Source of the DNA: Providencia sp.
Lineage (GTDB): Bacteria > Pseudomonadota > Gammaproteobacteria > Enterobacterales > Enterobacteriaceae
DNA: 64,000 nucleotides
NCBI RefSeq assembly: GCF_003533305.1
Contig: NZ_DOEH01000001.1
Coordinates: forward strand, 57,842 to 121,841
Direction of reading: 5' to 3'
Shown one piece after another: positions 1-9,852 of this stretch. Numbering within the stretch: position 1 is the first letter of the stretch; each line of letters opens with the position of its first letter. The position numbers were made by a program, and so were the translations under genes. Under the pieces are notes generated by a model, which saw only the letters and a program-made list of their open reading frames with translations, did not search any database and was not told where the DNA came from.

Positions 1-1657
1 CACGCGTTCTTTCTGTGACCGATACGAGCATGATATTCATCACACCAATACCACCGACTACCAGCGAAATAACGGCAACTAAGGTAAGAAATAGCTGCAT
101 TGTTTGCGTGGTTTTTTCTGCAGTTTTTACAAAGGTATCAAGATTATAAGTAAAAATATCTTTCTTACCATGGCGTAATGTTAACAACCGTGTCAGTTGC
201 TGCTCAACCATTTGCGCATCAAAACCATCTTTCACTCGCACCACAATGCTATCGTAATAAGGGCGATTTAAAATTTTACTATTCACAGTGGTATCGGGTA
301 ACCAAATAGATAATGTTTTATTTGAGCCAAAAACTGATTTTTGCTCTTCCAATACCCCGATAACGGTTGCTGGCATATTACCAATTAATAACGTTTCCCC
401 AATAACACGTTCTTGTTTAGGAAAAAATCGACGCTTAGTATTCGCATCAATAACCACAACTTGGGCCCGTCTATCAACCATATCCTGCGTAAAATTCATA
501 CCTTCAGTAAACTTAGCGGCATGAACACTAAAATAGTCTCGACCAATACCTGAAAGCTGAGCAGAAGCGTCTAAATTACCTTTTCGTAGTCTTGTTGAGC
601 TATCTAACGTACCAGAAACCGCATGAACATAGGGCTGTTGAGCAATCGCCGTAATATCCGACGCTTTAAGTGATTGCCGATTTTGTGCATCATCACTGCC
701 AAAATCGGTACCGGGATAAATAGAGATAGTATTAGTACCAATAGATTTTATATCATTAAGTACCATACCTTGGGCCGCATCACCAATCACCATAATAGAG
801 ACCACTGAAGCAATACCAATAATAATCCCTAACATCGTTAACAAAGTGCGCATTTTATTGACTACCATTGCGCGCCATGCCATCAAAAGCGCTTCGTTAA
901 AGCGCCCAAAAACTTGCCCAAAAGTGAGCTTTCTTACCGGTGGTTTTGGCAACGGCTCAATCGCATGAGTCGATGCCATCCCTGAATCACTAATAATTTC
1001 ACCATCTTTTATCTCCACAATCCGCTCGGCTTGTTGTGCCACTTTAGGATCATGGGTAACGATAATAACAGTATGTCCCTGAGCGCAGAGGTCTTTTAGG
1101 ATTTTCATCACCTCTTCACCCGAGTGGCTATCTAACGCGCCCGTTGGTTCATCTGCCAATATCACTTGCCCACCGTTCATTAAGGCTCTGGCAATACTCA
1201 CGCGTTGCTGTTGCCCGCCTGAAAGTTGGCTAGGTCGATAATGAATACGCTCCTCAAGCCCTAAGCGTGCTAATAATTGTTCTGCACGCTCACGCCGTTG
1301 CGCTTTTCCCGCACCTGCATAAACCGCGGGAATTTCAACATTCTGTTCGGCAGTTAGGTGGCTAAGCAAATGATAACGTTGGAAAATAAACCCAAAATAT
1401 TCTCGACGAAGCTCTGCAAGGCTATCATTGTCTAAAACTGCCGTATTTTGTTCGGCAACATAGTACTCACCCGAAGAGGGTTTATCTAAACAACCAATAA
1501 TATTCATTAAGGTTGATTTGCCCGAGCCGGATGCACCAATGATTGCAACCATTTCGCCCGCACTAATTTTTAGAGAAACATCTTTAAGTACGGTGACTTC
1601 GCTATCGCCTGCGGGATAACGGCGGGTAATAGCGTTTAGCTCAAGTAATGCCGACAT
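1..1657 (-). CDS. macB: MacB, macrolide/enterotoxin ABC exporter (3' end outside window)
   Basis: This is the ATPase-permease of the MacAB-TolC tripartite efflux pump in the inner membrane. About 552 of the usual ~650 residues are present; the C-terminus lies off the left edge. Seen by translation: Walker A GASGSGKST at residues 41-49, signature LSGGQQQ at about 145-151 and Walker B VILADEP at about 165-171. The first membrane helix is at about 272-292, followed by the large periplasmic domain (about 293-520). A second helix begins just before the edge. The ATG at 1657 lies 2 bases after the macA stop, so the two are translationally coupled. Family knowledge: MacB uses ATP to drive substrates from the periplasm into the MacA-TolC channel. 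Confidence 0.95.
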   Translation of the reverse strand, partial: MSALLELNAITRRYPAGDSEVTVLKDVSLKISAGEMVAIIGASGSGKSTLMNIIGCLDKPSSGEYYVAEQNTAVLDNDSLAELRREYFGFIFQRYHLLSHLTAEQNVEIPAVYAGAGKAQRRERAEQLLARLGLEERIHYRPSQLSGGQQQRVSIARALMNGGQVILADEPTGALDSHSGEEVMKILKDLCAQGHTVIIVTHDPKVAQQAERIVEIKDGEIISDSGMASTHAIEPLPKPPVRKLTFGQVFGRFNEALLMAWRAMVVNKMRTLLTMLGIIIGIASVVSIMVIGDAAQGMVLNDIKSIGTNTISIYPGTDFGSDDAQNRQSLKASDITAIAQQPYVHAVSGTLDSSTRLRKGNLDASAQLSGIGRDYFSVHAAKFTEGMNFTQDMVDRRAQVVVIDANTKRRFFPKQERVIGETLLIGNMPATVIGVLEEQKSVFGSNKTLSIWLPDTTVNSKILNRPYYDSIVVRVKDGFDAQMVEQQLTRLLTLRHGKKDIFTYNLDTFVKTAEKTTQTMQLFLTLVAVISLVVGGIGVMNIMLVSVTERTR

Positions 1658-1659
1658 AA

Positions 1660-2766
1660 TTAATTCTCCGCACCACTACGCCCAACAACCACTTTTTCAC
1701 CTTCGGTTAGCCCTTTGACCACTTCGACATACACATTATTACGATTGCCAATTTCTACCTGCTTTTTCTCAGTTTTATCACCATTAAGCACTTCGACTTC
1801 ATAAAGTTGCGCTGAAATCTCGTCACCTAACGCTGAAAGAGGCAACAAAAGAACGTTTTTATGTGAGTCCAGCTCAATAGTAACTTGGGCAGTCATTTGT
1901 AATTTTAATAAGTGCTGAGGATTCGGTACTTCGAAACGGGCATAGTAAAAAATTGCATCGTTAATTTTTTCAGGAGTTGGAAGAATATCTTTCAATTCGC
2001 CAGTAAATTTTTTATCCGGCGCACCGAGTACCGTAAAAGATGCGGGTTGCCCAGGCTCTAAATAAATCACATCGGCTTCAGAAACTTCCGCTTTCACTAA
2101 CATCGTATTGAGATCAGCGAGTGTTAAAATCGTTGGTGCTTCTTGCGCTGCAATAACGGTTTGCCCTTGTAAGGTTTTAATAAAAGTGACAATACCATCC
2201 ATTGGCGCCGTAATTTGGGTGTAATTTAGATTTGTTTTCGACGTATCTAATGTGGCTTGATTACGTTTAATTTGCGCTTGATAAGTCGCTACTTGGGCTT
2301 TTTTAACTTCAACATCGGTTTTAGCTTTATCTAAATCTTGTTTGGAAACCACCTGCAATTTAGCAAGGCTAAGTTGACGTTGGTAAGTCACTTGTGCCAG
2401 TTTTAATTCGGCTTGAACCAGTGCTAAATTAGCTTCTAATTCATGAATAGTTTCTTGCGCTTCAGTGACGTCGTTTTGCGCTTTTTTCGGATCGATTACC
2501 GCCAGCAAATCGCCTTTTTTAACCTGATCCCCTTCTTTAACGTATAGTGTTTGTAGCTGACCGCTGACTTGAGCCCCGACATCAACTTTACGCACGGCAT
2601 CCAATTTGCCCGTTGCCAATACCTGTTTATCCAGATTACCTCGTGTTACATCAACAGTTTGAAAAACTTCTTTTTGATCATTGCTAAAAAAGAACCCCAT
2701 TGCTCCGAGTACAATCAAAATAACCAATATATAAATTGGCCATTTTTTCCTTGCTTTCACCTTCAT
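1660..2766 (-). CDS. macA: MacA, periplasmic adaptor of the MacAB-TolC efflux pump
   Basis: 368-residue membrane-fusion protein, close to the ~371 of E. coli MacA. An N-terminal membrane anchor lies at about residues 10-27. It is followed by a lipoyl half-motif, a long coiled-coil hairpin (about 95-175, rich in alternating Ala, Gln, Lys and Glu) and beta-barrel and membrane-proximal domains. It bridges MacB to TolC and stimulates MacB ATPase. It is first in a two-gene operon with macB. The start has an AGGA about 12 bases upstream. A terminator-like hairpin lies directly before that ribosome-binding site (see the entry at 2787). Confidence 0.93.
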   Translation of the reverse strand: MKVKARKKWPIYILVILIVLGAMGFFFSNDQKEVFQTVDVTRGNLDKQVLATGKLDAVRKVDVGAQVSGQLQTLYVKEGDQVKKGDLLAVIDPKKAQNDVTEAQETIHELEANLALVQAELKLAQVTYQRQLSLAKLQVVSKQDLDKAKTDVEVKKAQVATYQAQIKRNQATLDTSKTNLNYTQITAPMDGIVTFIKTLQGQTVIAAQEAPTILTLADLNTMLVKAEVSEADVIYLEPGQPASFTVLGAPDKKFTGELKDILPTPEKINDAIFYYARFEVPNPQHLLKLQMTAQVTIELDSHKNVLLLPLSALGDEISAQLYEVEVLNGDKTEKKQVEIGNRNNVYVEVVKGLTEGEKVVVGRSGAEN

Positions 2767-2786
2767 TAAAAAATTATTCCTATAAC

Positions 2787-2812
2787 AAAAAGAGAGCGCG
2801 GCGCCCTCTCTT
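2787..2812 (-). terminator. Terminator-like hairpin between ybjD and macA
   Basis: A 7-bp stem (AAGAGAG/CTCTCTT, arms 2790-2796 and 2806-2812) with a GC-rich 9-base loop is followed on the minus strand by a short U-run, UUUUG. It can end ybjD transcription. Only about 20 bases separate it from the macA start, so no promoter fits in between. Any macA promoter must lie upstream and read through this hairpin. Confidence 0.55.
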
Positions 2813-2943
2813 AAAAAAACGATGATATATCAGACAGTTTATCGATTAGTTAAACGTACTATTGATTAATAATTAGTCTTTATCTGAAAAGTTATAATTA
2901 TCAATTGCTTTTAGTTCAATACGCCATGCTATTTAAAATAGTC

Positions 2944-3069
2944 ATACTCAAAATAATTCAAGTCACATGTAAGCGACAAGCGAAGCTATCCCGATGAGCA
3001 TACACAAGTATGTGATTCGGGTAGCTGAACGCACGTCAACAACCATGTGGCTTGAAGTATGAAGAGTAT
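2944..3069. repeat. ERIC-type intergenic repeat, copy 1
   Basis: A 126-bp element bounded by ATACTC and GAGTAT inverted ends. It contains a block (about 3008-3034) close to the classic ERIC2 primer sequence, with the central palindromic core typical of enterobacterial ERIC/IRU elements. It sits 15 bases beyond the ybjD stop, so it would be transcribed in the ybjD mRNA. A second copy lies at 56651-56777. Confidence 0.8.
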
Positions 3070-3083
3070 ATGAAGAGCATAAG

Positions 3084-4754
3084 CTAATAAGCTTTACCCC
3101 GTGCCAACCAAGCCACCCTAGAAAACATACTTTTTAGCTGTAATGGAATCGAATCTGGTCCCAATTCTGCTGAGCGATTTACTGTTGCTAATGCCATATC
3201 TGGTTTTGATGTGCGAGATATCGCTTTGATAATCACACGCCGAGGTGAGACTTTGGCATTTTCAGGGATTTCAGCTATCTCATGATAAAGGCTTTTAAAC
3301 CCTTCACGATATAGGAAATGTTCCATATCGGGTGCCTGTAGCATCGTCAGTCGGTCTCTGTCGGGATCATTCATTTGACTTGCATAGTGCATCGCTGTTG
3401 CTGCATATTTTCGACCTGCTTCATCACCGTCCGTGAGTACATGCCACTCAATTCCCATTTTATTTGCAAATTTTAATAATGGCTTCAAACCACTTTGTGC
3501 AAAAGCAATCACTTTGATACCTTCTGTTTCAAAATAGTAGTTACATTGCCTTGCAAATTCACTCATCAACCAAATTTCGGTTTCACCTTCAACTAATAAC
3601 CAACAACGGGCAAAAAGTGATGATGGACGATTGAAACGAACGTGAAATGATATTTTACGCAGATCTTCCGGACTCAAATCGTTTTCACTTAAACGATAAG
3701 CCGAGACTTTATTGGAATTACGTACCAGACGACAAAGATTCTCAACGGGAACTTGAGATAAAAGCTCACCTGAATTGGTTGTTGTTATTCTTTGTAGTGA
3801 AAACAGATTTAATAAGCCCCAAGCAATTGACAGCATAATCGGGTGTAATCGTGTTTCCGGATCTTCGATAATAATTAAAGGACGCGCGTACTTATCGAGT
3901 ACGATATTTCCTTTTGCCTGTAATAACGAAGAAAACATCCCGAGTATTATCAATCGAATATTACGTTGGTTTGGTTTAGCAACGAGGCGGTTAATATTAT
4001 CTAGCGCTTTCCAACCGCGCTTACGAGGTTCAATATTAATAAGTGTGTTATCAGGTTTAAACATGTGGGTGCTTTGACCTGAAAAATAATGACTCAGTAA
4101 TTGTTGCATCGCATCAATACCATCACTGAGATCTTCATCACTCAAACGCTCAGGGTTATCCACCAGTGCGTGGGTTAACTCTTTTATTTGGTTGTTAACC
4201 ACATCGCGTACTTCTTTTTGCCCTGTAACAATCGTTTCTGGATTCAAACTAGGTAAAAAACGTGCATCTCGTAAGCGGATCACCGGATATAAACGCACAA
4301 TCTCTTTAATGTATTTGCCAACATTATCTAATGATAATTTATTGCCACCTGAATTTAGAAAACTACGCTCAATCGTGACGCTATTGTCATCTTTTAATTC
4401 AGCGCTAACACGGAAAAATATATGTTTTAAACCATCGCTATTATCAACCCAAACAGATGATAAATTTTTAAATCTAAAGGATTGGTGACGGCCTTGGTGT
4501 CTTTCACAAAATTTGAGTACAATTTGGAATGAGCGAAAACGCGTATCGTTTTCATCATTGCCCGTAGGTTGATGAAAATCATGTTGATTAAATTGATAAT
4601 CTTTATGTTCAGGGGAAAGCAGAATATCAAGTGCATCAAGCAAACTTGATTTACCCCACGAGTTTTCACCAATAAGCACAGTATTGTTATTCAATACTAA
4701 AGAGAGTCGATTAATCCCTCTAAATCCATATATCTCTACTCGCTCCAGATACAT
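3084..4754 (-). CDS. ybjD: YbjD, OLD-family ATPase with TOPRIM nuclease domain
   Basis: 556 residues, matching E. coli YbjD (~552). An N-terminal ABC/SMC-like ATPase domain carries Walker A GENSWGKSS at 29-37. A C-terminal TOPRIM region carries VEGE near residue 388 and DGDEAG near 439, the metal-binding acidic residues. Family knowledge: OLD proteins are ATP-dependent nucleases with roles in phage interference or DNA repair; the cellular role of YbjD is not settled. It stands alone between the macAB operon and the divergent lysO gene, and is more likely core genome than a mobile defence gene. Confidence 0.9.
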   Translation of the reverse strand: MYLERVEIYGFRGINRLSLVLNNNTVLIGENSWGKSSLLDALDILLSPEHKDYQFNQHDFHQPTGNDENDTRFRSFQIVLKFCERHQGRHQSFRFKNLSSVWVDNSDGLKHIFFRVSAELKDDNSVTIERSFLNSGGNKLSLDNVGKYIKEIVRLYPVIRLRDARFLPSLNPETIVTGQKEVRDVVNNQIKELTHALVDNPERLSDEDLSDGIDAMQQLLSHYFSGQSTHMFKPDNTLINIEPRKRGWKALDNINRLVAKPNQRNIRLIILGMFSSLLQAKGNIVLDKYARPLIIIEDPETRLHPIMLSIAWGLLNLFSLQRITTTNSGELLSQVPVENLCRLVRNSNKVSAYRLSENDLSPEDLRKISFHVRFNRPSSLFARCWLLVEGETEIWLMSEFARQCNYYFETEGIKVIAFAQSGLKPLLKFANKMGIEWHVLTDGDEAGRKYAATAMHYASQMNDPDRDRLTMLQAPDMEHFLYREGFKSLYHEIAEIPENAKVSPRRVIIKAISRTSKPDMALATVNRSAELGPDSIPLQLKSMFSRVAWLARGKAY

Positions 4755-5076
4755 ATCCCTCTCCTTGCTATTTTAGTCTTCAATACAGCGTACTCATTAA
4801 CCTTATCTATTACTATAAGCACACACACAAAATAAAAAATCTTCACAACACTATAGCGAACTAAGTTGAGCATATTTTTGTAGTGTTATAAAATGGTTAA
4901 ACTTTATTTTTTAGTGTTTTTGTCCTATTTTATGTTAGCAAGCGGATAAAAAAACGTTTATAACAAAAAAATGCTTTAGCACCATACGTTAAATTATATC
5001 CGTCATTAAAGACTTGTGATCAATAGCATTGAAGCCACAACCCCTTGTTAATAGGATAGATTATAAGGACGCAACC
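4755..5076. other. Divergent promoter region of ybjD and lysO
   Basis: 322 bases without a gene between two divergently transcribed genes. It is AT-rich. I see no operator or RNA that I can name with confidence. It must hold the ybjD promoter on the minus strand and the lysO promoter on the plus strand. Confidence 0.5.
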
Positions 5077-5976
5077 ATGTACTCAGGATTACTCATTATT
5101 CTTCTACCGTTAACACTCGGTTACTTTATTTCTATTAAAAATAAAAAAATACTTCATGTTGTTCATCGTTCTCTTAACTCGATGGTGTATGTAATTTTAT
5201 TTTTAATGGGAATTACCCTCGCGTTACTTGAAAACTTAAGCGTTCATCTGATATCTATCTTACTTTATGCCATTACATTTTTTGGCTGTATTTTTTCACT
5301 TAATCTTATTGCTTTGTTGATACTAGATAAACTCGACCCATGGAAAATACCGCAACACAAACAAGAAAAACCACCATCTCGTCTCAAGATGGTACTGGAA
5401 TCCTTACAATTATGTGTTGTGTTACTGGTTGGTTTTTTAGTCGGTTTAACTGGTTTTAAATTTCTACATTACGCCGATAAAGGGAGCCAAATAGCCCTTA
5501 TGCTCCTATTGTTACTTGTGGGTATTCAATTGCGTAATAGTGGTATGAGTATTAAACAAATTTTAATCAATCGTCGTGGCACAACTATCGCTCTCGTGAT
5601 GGGTGTCAGCGCACTTGCTGGTGGTGTCATTGCAGCATTAATACTGGGAATTCCGATTAAAATGGGGCTCGCACTAGCTTCTGGTTTTGGTTGGTATTCA
5701 TTAACGGGCATTGTACTGACGGATGCATACGGCCCAGTAATGGGAAGTGCGGCATTTTTTAATGACCTTGCTCGAGAACTCGCTGCAATTATGCTTATTC
5801 CACTGATTATTAACCGTTATCGGTCCACTGCCCTTGGTATTTGTGGGTCAACTTCGATGGATTTCACTCTGCCTGTATTACAGCGCAGTGGCGGTGTTTC
5901 AATCGTGCCTGCCGCTATCGTTCATGGCTTCGTTCTCAGTCTTATTACGCCAATTCTTATGGCATTCTTTACATAA
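5077..5976 (+). CDS. lysO: LysO (YbjE), lysine exporter
   Basis: An inner-membrane protein with about eight hydrophobic helices, homologous along its whole length to E. coli LysO, which exports L-lysine and the antimetabolite thialysine. The ATG at 5077 is chosen over one 16 codons upstream. It has AAGGA eight bases away, gives a 299-residue protein like E. coli, and begins directly with the first helix (MYSGLLIILLP). Conserved stretches are the mid-protein GIQLRN motif and the C-terminal STSMDFTLPVLQ block. In E. coli the gene is controlled by ArgR/lysine; I did not find a convincing ArgR box here. Confidence 0.92.
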   Translation: MYSGLLIILLPLTLGYFISIKNKKILHVVHRSLNSMVYVILFLMGITLALLENLSVHLISILLYAITFFGCIFSLNLIALLILDKLDPWKIPQHKQEKPPSRLKMVLESLQLCVVLLVGFLVGLTGFKFLHYADKGSQIALMLLLLLVGIQLRNSGMSIKQILINRRGTTIALVMGVSALAGGVIAALILGIPIKMGLALASGFGWYSLTGIVLTDAYGPVMGSAAFFNDLARELAAIMLIPLIINRYRSTALGICGSTSMDFTLPVLQRSGGVSIVPAAIVHGFVLSLITPILMAFFT

Positions 5977-6027
5977 GTAGAATTTCAGTCACAATAGCCG
6001 TTAATTTATATGAAACAGGAAATTAAC

Positions 6028-7509
6028 ATGGTTAACCAACAACGTGTTTTAGTGTTAGGCGCTAGCGGCTATATTGGGCAAAACCTTATCCCTAAATTGA
6101 TTAATGAAGGGCATGAAGTGACTGCGGCTGCTAGGCGCATTGACTGGATGCTATCTCAAGGATGGCAAGATGCGCGTTGTGTCTATGTTGATTTACATGA
6201 TCCTGAAACCCTTAAAGATGTGATGAATGAAATAGACATAGTCTACTTTCTTGTTCATAGCATGGCAGACCAAGCAAACCTGATTGAACGTGAACGCACC
6301 GCGGCACGTAATGTTCAGCAAGCACTCGATAGCTCAAATGTTAAGCAGGTTATTTACCTCAGTGCATTGCAACATGGACACAGCTATTCTCCTCATCTTA
6401 TTGCCAGAAAACTGACTGGTGATATCCTAAGAGAAAGCAAAGTTCCAGTAACCGAAATTCGTACCTCTATTATTGTTGGCTCCGGCTCAGCGGCTTTCGA
6501 AATTATGCGGGATATGGTGTACAACCTAGCCATTTTGACACCACCACGCTGGGTGCGTTCCAAGTCATCCCCTATCGCACTCGAAAACATTCTTCATTAC
6601 TTAACTCAAATCGCTAAAATTGAGCCAACAGACAACAAAATTTATGACGCAGCTGGTCCTGAGTACATTAGCTATCAAGAGCTCTTTAAACGTTTTATCA
6701 AGGTCAGTGGTAAACGCCGTTTGTTGATCCCGCTTCCTATCCCTGTCAGCATGATCTCAGTGCATTTCATTAGCCTGATTACGTCGGTACCTCCTTCTAT
6801 TGCGAAAGAACTTATTCAAGGACTACAGCACGATCTTCCCGCTGATGACAAAGCCTTGCGTGAACTCATCCCACAAAATTTAGTTTCTTTTGATGATGCG
6901 GTGAGAACCACATTAGCCGAAGAAGCAGCCGCGATTGATAACGCAGATTGGGGTTACGATCCTGAAGTTAAAAAACGCTGGCGTCCGGGCTATGGTTTTT
7001 ATCCAAAACAAGCCGGAGCAACACTCGGCACAACAGCAACACCTGAATCTTTATGGCATGTCATACAACAAATTGGTGGAAAAGAAGGTTATTTTTACGC
7101 TAATGGACTGTGGAAGACCCGTGCGATTATGGATGACATGATGCTGAATAAAGTCAAATATGGCCGTCCTGACCGTGAAAACTTACAATTAGGTGATGAA
7201 GTTGATGGTTGGCGAGTGATCCACCTCGAGCCAAATAAGCAGTTAAGTCTCTTATTTGGTATGAAAGCCCCCGGATTAGGTCGTCTAACTTTTACAATTC
7301 ATGATAGCGGAAGTCGACGCTCTATTGATGTCAGAGCATGGTGGCACCCTGCTGGATTCTGTGGCCTATTATATTGGTTTGCCATGATGCCAGCCCATTT
7401 ATTTATTTTTAAAGGAATGGCTCAACGTATTAGTGAACTTGCCTACGAACGGGACAAACAACTTGCAGCGCAGCAACAAATAGAGAATTTAACCGCAAAG
7501 CAAGACTAA
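6028..7509 (+). CDS. ybjT: YbjT, SDR-like NAD(P)-binding protein with DUF2867 tail
   Basis: 493 residues from the ATG at 6028, which follows AGGAAA at good spacing; an ATG 18 bases upstream has no such site. The N-terminal Rossmann fold carries GASGYIG at 11-17, as in atypical short-chain dehydrogenases. The C-terminal half is the DUF2867/polyketide-cyclase-like region, ending in a hydrophobic segment (HPAGFCGLLYWFAMMPAHLF). The physiological substrate is unknown. It lies 51 bases after lysO, in the same order as E. coli ybjE-ybjT region genes. Confidence 0.88.
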   Translation: MVNQQRVLVLGASGYIGQNLIPKLINEGHEVTAAARRIDWMLSQGWQDARCVYVDLHDPETLKDVMNEIDIVYFLVHSMADQANLIERERTAARNVQQALDSSNVKQVIYLSALQHGHSYSPHLIARKLTGDILRESKVPVTEIRTSIIVGSGSAAFEIMRDMVYNLAILTPPRWVRSKSSPIALENILHYLTQIAKIEPTDNKIYDAAGPEYISYQELFKRFIKVSGKRRLLIPLPIPVSMISVHFISLITSVPPSIAKELIQGLQHDLPADDKALRELIPQNLVSFDDAVRTTLAEEAAAIDNADWGYDPEVKKRWRPGYGFYPKQAGATLGTTATPESLWHVIQQIGGKEGYFYANGLWKTRAIMDDMMLNKVKYGRPDRENLQLGDEVDGWRVIHLEPNKQLSLLFGMKAPGLGRLTFTIHDSGSRRSIDVRAWWHPAGFCGLLYWFAMMPAHLFIFKGMAQRISELAYERDKQLAAQQQIENLTAKQD

Positions 7510-7532
7510 TTTCAGCGTAAAAATTAAATTTT

Positions 7533-7562
7533 TATGCATAAAATATTGCATAAATATGCTTA
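7533..7562 (+). promoter_or_regulatory. Candidate ArgR operator (ARG boxes) before artP
   Basis: Two overlapping AT-rich palindromes, TGCATAAAATATTGCA and TTGCATAAATATGC, resemble the ARG-box pattern TGAAT-N4-ATTCA with two or more mismatches each. In E. coli the arginine importer genes are repressed by ArgR-arginine through tandem ARG boxes at this position. The assignment is by pattern and context only. Confidence 0.4.
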
Positions 7563-7607
7563 CAGGATTAATATCTCAACTAGTTTAAAAGGATATTATT
7601 GGTAAGC

Positions 7608-8336
7608 ATGAGCATTCAATTAAAAAACATAAACTGTTTCTATGGTTCACATCAGGCACTCTTTGATATTAATCTTGAGTGCTCAGCAGGTGAAACCATG
7701 GTATTACTCGGACCCAGTGGCGCTGGTAAAAGCTCCTTGCTGCGCGTATTGAATTTATTAGAAATGCCACGTTCAGGTAACTTGAACATTGTGGGGCAAC
7801 ATTTCGACTTTACATCCGCGCCAGATGCAAAAGCTATCCGCGAACTACGTCAAAATGTCGGCATGGTTTTTCAGCAATACAACCTGTGGCCGCACCTAAG
7901 CGTAATGGATAACCTAATTGAAGCGCCATGTCGTGTATTGAAACTATCCAAACAAGAAGCACAAGCTAAAGCAAATAAATTGCTAGAGCGCCTACGTTTG
8001 ACCCAATTTTCTGAGCGATTCCCACTTCATTTATCGGGCGGTCAACAACAACGTGTTGCGATTGCTAGAGCCTTGATGATGGAACCTCAAGTATTATTGT
8101 TTGATGAACCAACTGCGGCGCTTGACCCAGAAATTACAGCGCAAGTTGTTGATATTATACGTGAATTATCTGCAACAGGTATTACACAGGTTATCGTCAC
8201 TCATGAAGTGGAGATTGCCCGTAAAACCGCTAGCCGTGTGGTGTATATGGAAAACGGCCATATCGTTGAACAAGGGGATGCAAGCCATTTTACGGCGCCT
8301 CAAACTCAAGCATTTGCAAACTATCTGTCTCACTAA
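7608..8336 (+). CDS. artP: ArtP, ATPase of the arginine ABC importer
   Basis: 242 residues, same as E. coli ArtP. Walker [10 protein letters not shown] is at 35-43, with LSGGQQQR and Walker B VLLFDEP further on. It powers high-affinity L-arginine uptake through ArtQM. The ATG at 7608 matches the family start (MSIQL), but the AAGGA at 7588-7592 is 15 bases away. A TTG at 7599 would be better spaced and add three residues, so the true start is not certain. First gene of artP-I-Q-M. Confidence 0.95.
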   Translation: MSIQLKNINCFYGSHQALFDINLECSAGETMVLLGPSGAGKSSLLRVLNLLEMPRSGNLNIVGQHFDFTSAPDAKAIRELRQNVGMVFQQYNLWPHLSVMDNLIEAPCRVLKLSKQEAQAKANKLLERLRLTQFSERFPLHLSGGQQQRVAIARALMMEPQVLLFDEPTAALDPEITAQVVDIIRELSATGITQVIVTHEVEIARKTASRVVYMENGHIVEQGDASHFTAPQTQAFANYLSH

Positions 8337-8354
8337 TAGATTTAGGATTAAGCG

Positions 8355-9098
8355 ATGAAAAAAATTATATTAGCTGCGCTGCTAGGCGCTGTAACCCTAT
8401 CTGCAACTGCTGCGGAAAAAGAAACTATCCGCTTTGCAACTGAAGCAACTTATGCACCTTTTGAAATGTTTAATGACAAAAATCAAATCGTTGGCTTTGA
8501 TGTTGACCTTGCAAATGCCGTATGTGCAAAAATGAATGCCAACTGTACCTTCACACACCAAGCTTTTGATAGTTTGATCCCAAGCTTGAAATTCCGTCGT
8601 TTTGAAGCGTTAATGGCAGGTATCGATATTACACCAGAGCGTCAACAACAAGTTGATTTTACTGATACTTACTACCCGAACTCTGCGGAATTTATTGCCG
8701 TAAAAGAAAAGATCTCAACCGTTGATCAGCTTAAAGATAAGAAAATTGGTGTACAAAATGGGACTACCCATCAAAAATACATCATGGAACAACACAAAGG
8801 CATGACAACCGTTCCTTATGATAACTACCAATCCGCAGTTTCTGACCTGCAAAATGGTCGTATTGATGCTGTATTTGGTGATACTGCTGTTGCTGATGAA
8901 TGGCTTAAAACAAAAGGCAATGAAAACTTAGCGGCTGTGGGCGATAAAGTGACAGATCCACAATACTTTGGTATTGGCTTAGGTATTGCCGTCCGTAAGG
9001 GCAACAAAGAGCTACTAGACAAAATGAATAAGGCATTAGCAGAAGTGAAAGCTGATGGCACTTATGACGTTATTTATAAAAAATGGTTTGAGCAATAA
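8355..9098 (+). CDS. artI: ArtI/ArtJ-type periplasmic arginine-binding protein
   Basis: 247 residues with a clear signal peptide cut after ATAA (residues 1-20). It is a type II periplasmic binding fold related to E. coli ArtI, keeping the stretches FDVDLA, QAFDSLIPSLKFRR and VGVQNGTTHQK. It delivers arginine or a related basic amino acid to ArtQM. It is the only binding protein here: E. coli carries a second copy, artJ, after artM, but this operon ends at artM. Placed 18 bases after artP. Confidence 0.93.
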   Translation: MKKIILAALLGAVTLSATAAEKETIRFATEATYAPFEMFNDKNQIVGFDVDLANAVCAKMNANCTFTHQAFDSLIPSLKFRRFEALMAGIDITPERQQQVDFTDTYYPNSAEFIAVKEKISTVDQLKDKKIGVQNGTTHQKYIMEQHKGMTTVPYDNYQSAVSDLQNGRIDAVFGDTAVADEWLKTKGNENLAAVGDKVTDPQYFGIGLGIAVRKGNKELLDKMNKALAEVKADGTYDVIYKKWFEQ

Positions 9099-9111
9099 TC
9101 GATAATTATTA

Positions 9112-9852
9112 ATGAGCAACTTTCTATTTTTAACAAGCGCCGCCGGAATAACCGTCGGCCTTGCTGTTTCTGCCTTGGTACTTGGATTAATCCTAGCTAT
9201 GCTATTTACTGCATGGGAATCTGTACGATTTAAGCCTGTTGCATTTTTAGGCACTTGTACAGTCACATTGATCCGTGGTTTACCTGAATTATTAGTCGTG
9301 CTATTTGTGTATTTCGGTACCTTACAACTAATCAACCTATTAGGCGATGGCATCGCGATTAACCTCGGCTTTTGGCAAACAACTCTGCAAGTTGATCCCA
9401 GTATTTTCTTTGCTGATAGTGGTAACTTCGACTATACCCCATTTGCTTGTGGCGTTATTGCTCTAGCCTTGCTATATGCGTCATATGCTTCACAAACGCT
9501 AAGGGGGGCTTTAAAAGCAGTTCCTTATGGTCAATGGGAAGCGGGGCTTGCACTTGGTCTCAATAAACGCACCATATTTTTCCGCTTTATTATGCCGCAA
9601 ATGTGGCGTCATGCCCTTCCGGGGCTTGGTAACCAATGGCTTGTATTGCTTAAAGATACCGCTTTAGTTTCACTGATTAGTGTTAACGATTTAATGTTAC
9701 AAACCAAAACTATCGTTAATCGTACCAATGAACCTTTTACTTGGTATGCGATTGTTGGGCTTATTTATCTTGCAATTACTATTGTTAGCCAGTTAGTCCT
9801 AAAACGTATTGAACTGCGCACAACTCGTTTTGAGCGGAGTGAATCGAAATGA
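9112..9852 (+). CDS. artQ: ArtQ, arginine ABC importer permease
   Basis: 246-residue inner-membrane permease of the polar amino acid family. It has several transmembrane helices and the cytoplasmic EAA loop ([22 protein letters not shown] starts near residue 142) that contacts ArtP. It pairs with ArtM to form the translocation channel. Starts 13 bases after artI and overlaps artM by four bases (ATGA). Confidence 0.93.
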   Translation: MSNFLFLTSAAGITVGLAVSALVLGLILAMLFTAWESVRFKPVAFLGTCTVTLIRGLPELLVVLFVYFGTLQLINLLGDGIAINLGFWQTTLQVDPSIFFADSGNFDYTPFACGVIALALLYASYASQTLRGALKAVPYGQWEAGLALGLNKRTIFFRFIMPQMWRHALPGLGNQWLVLLKDTALVSLISVNDLMLQTKTIVNRTNEPFTWYAIVGLIYLAITIVSQLVLKRIELRTTRFERSESK

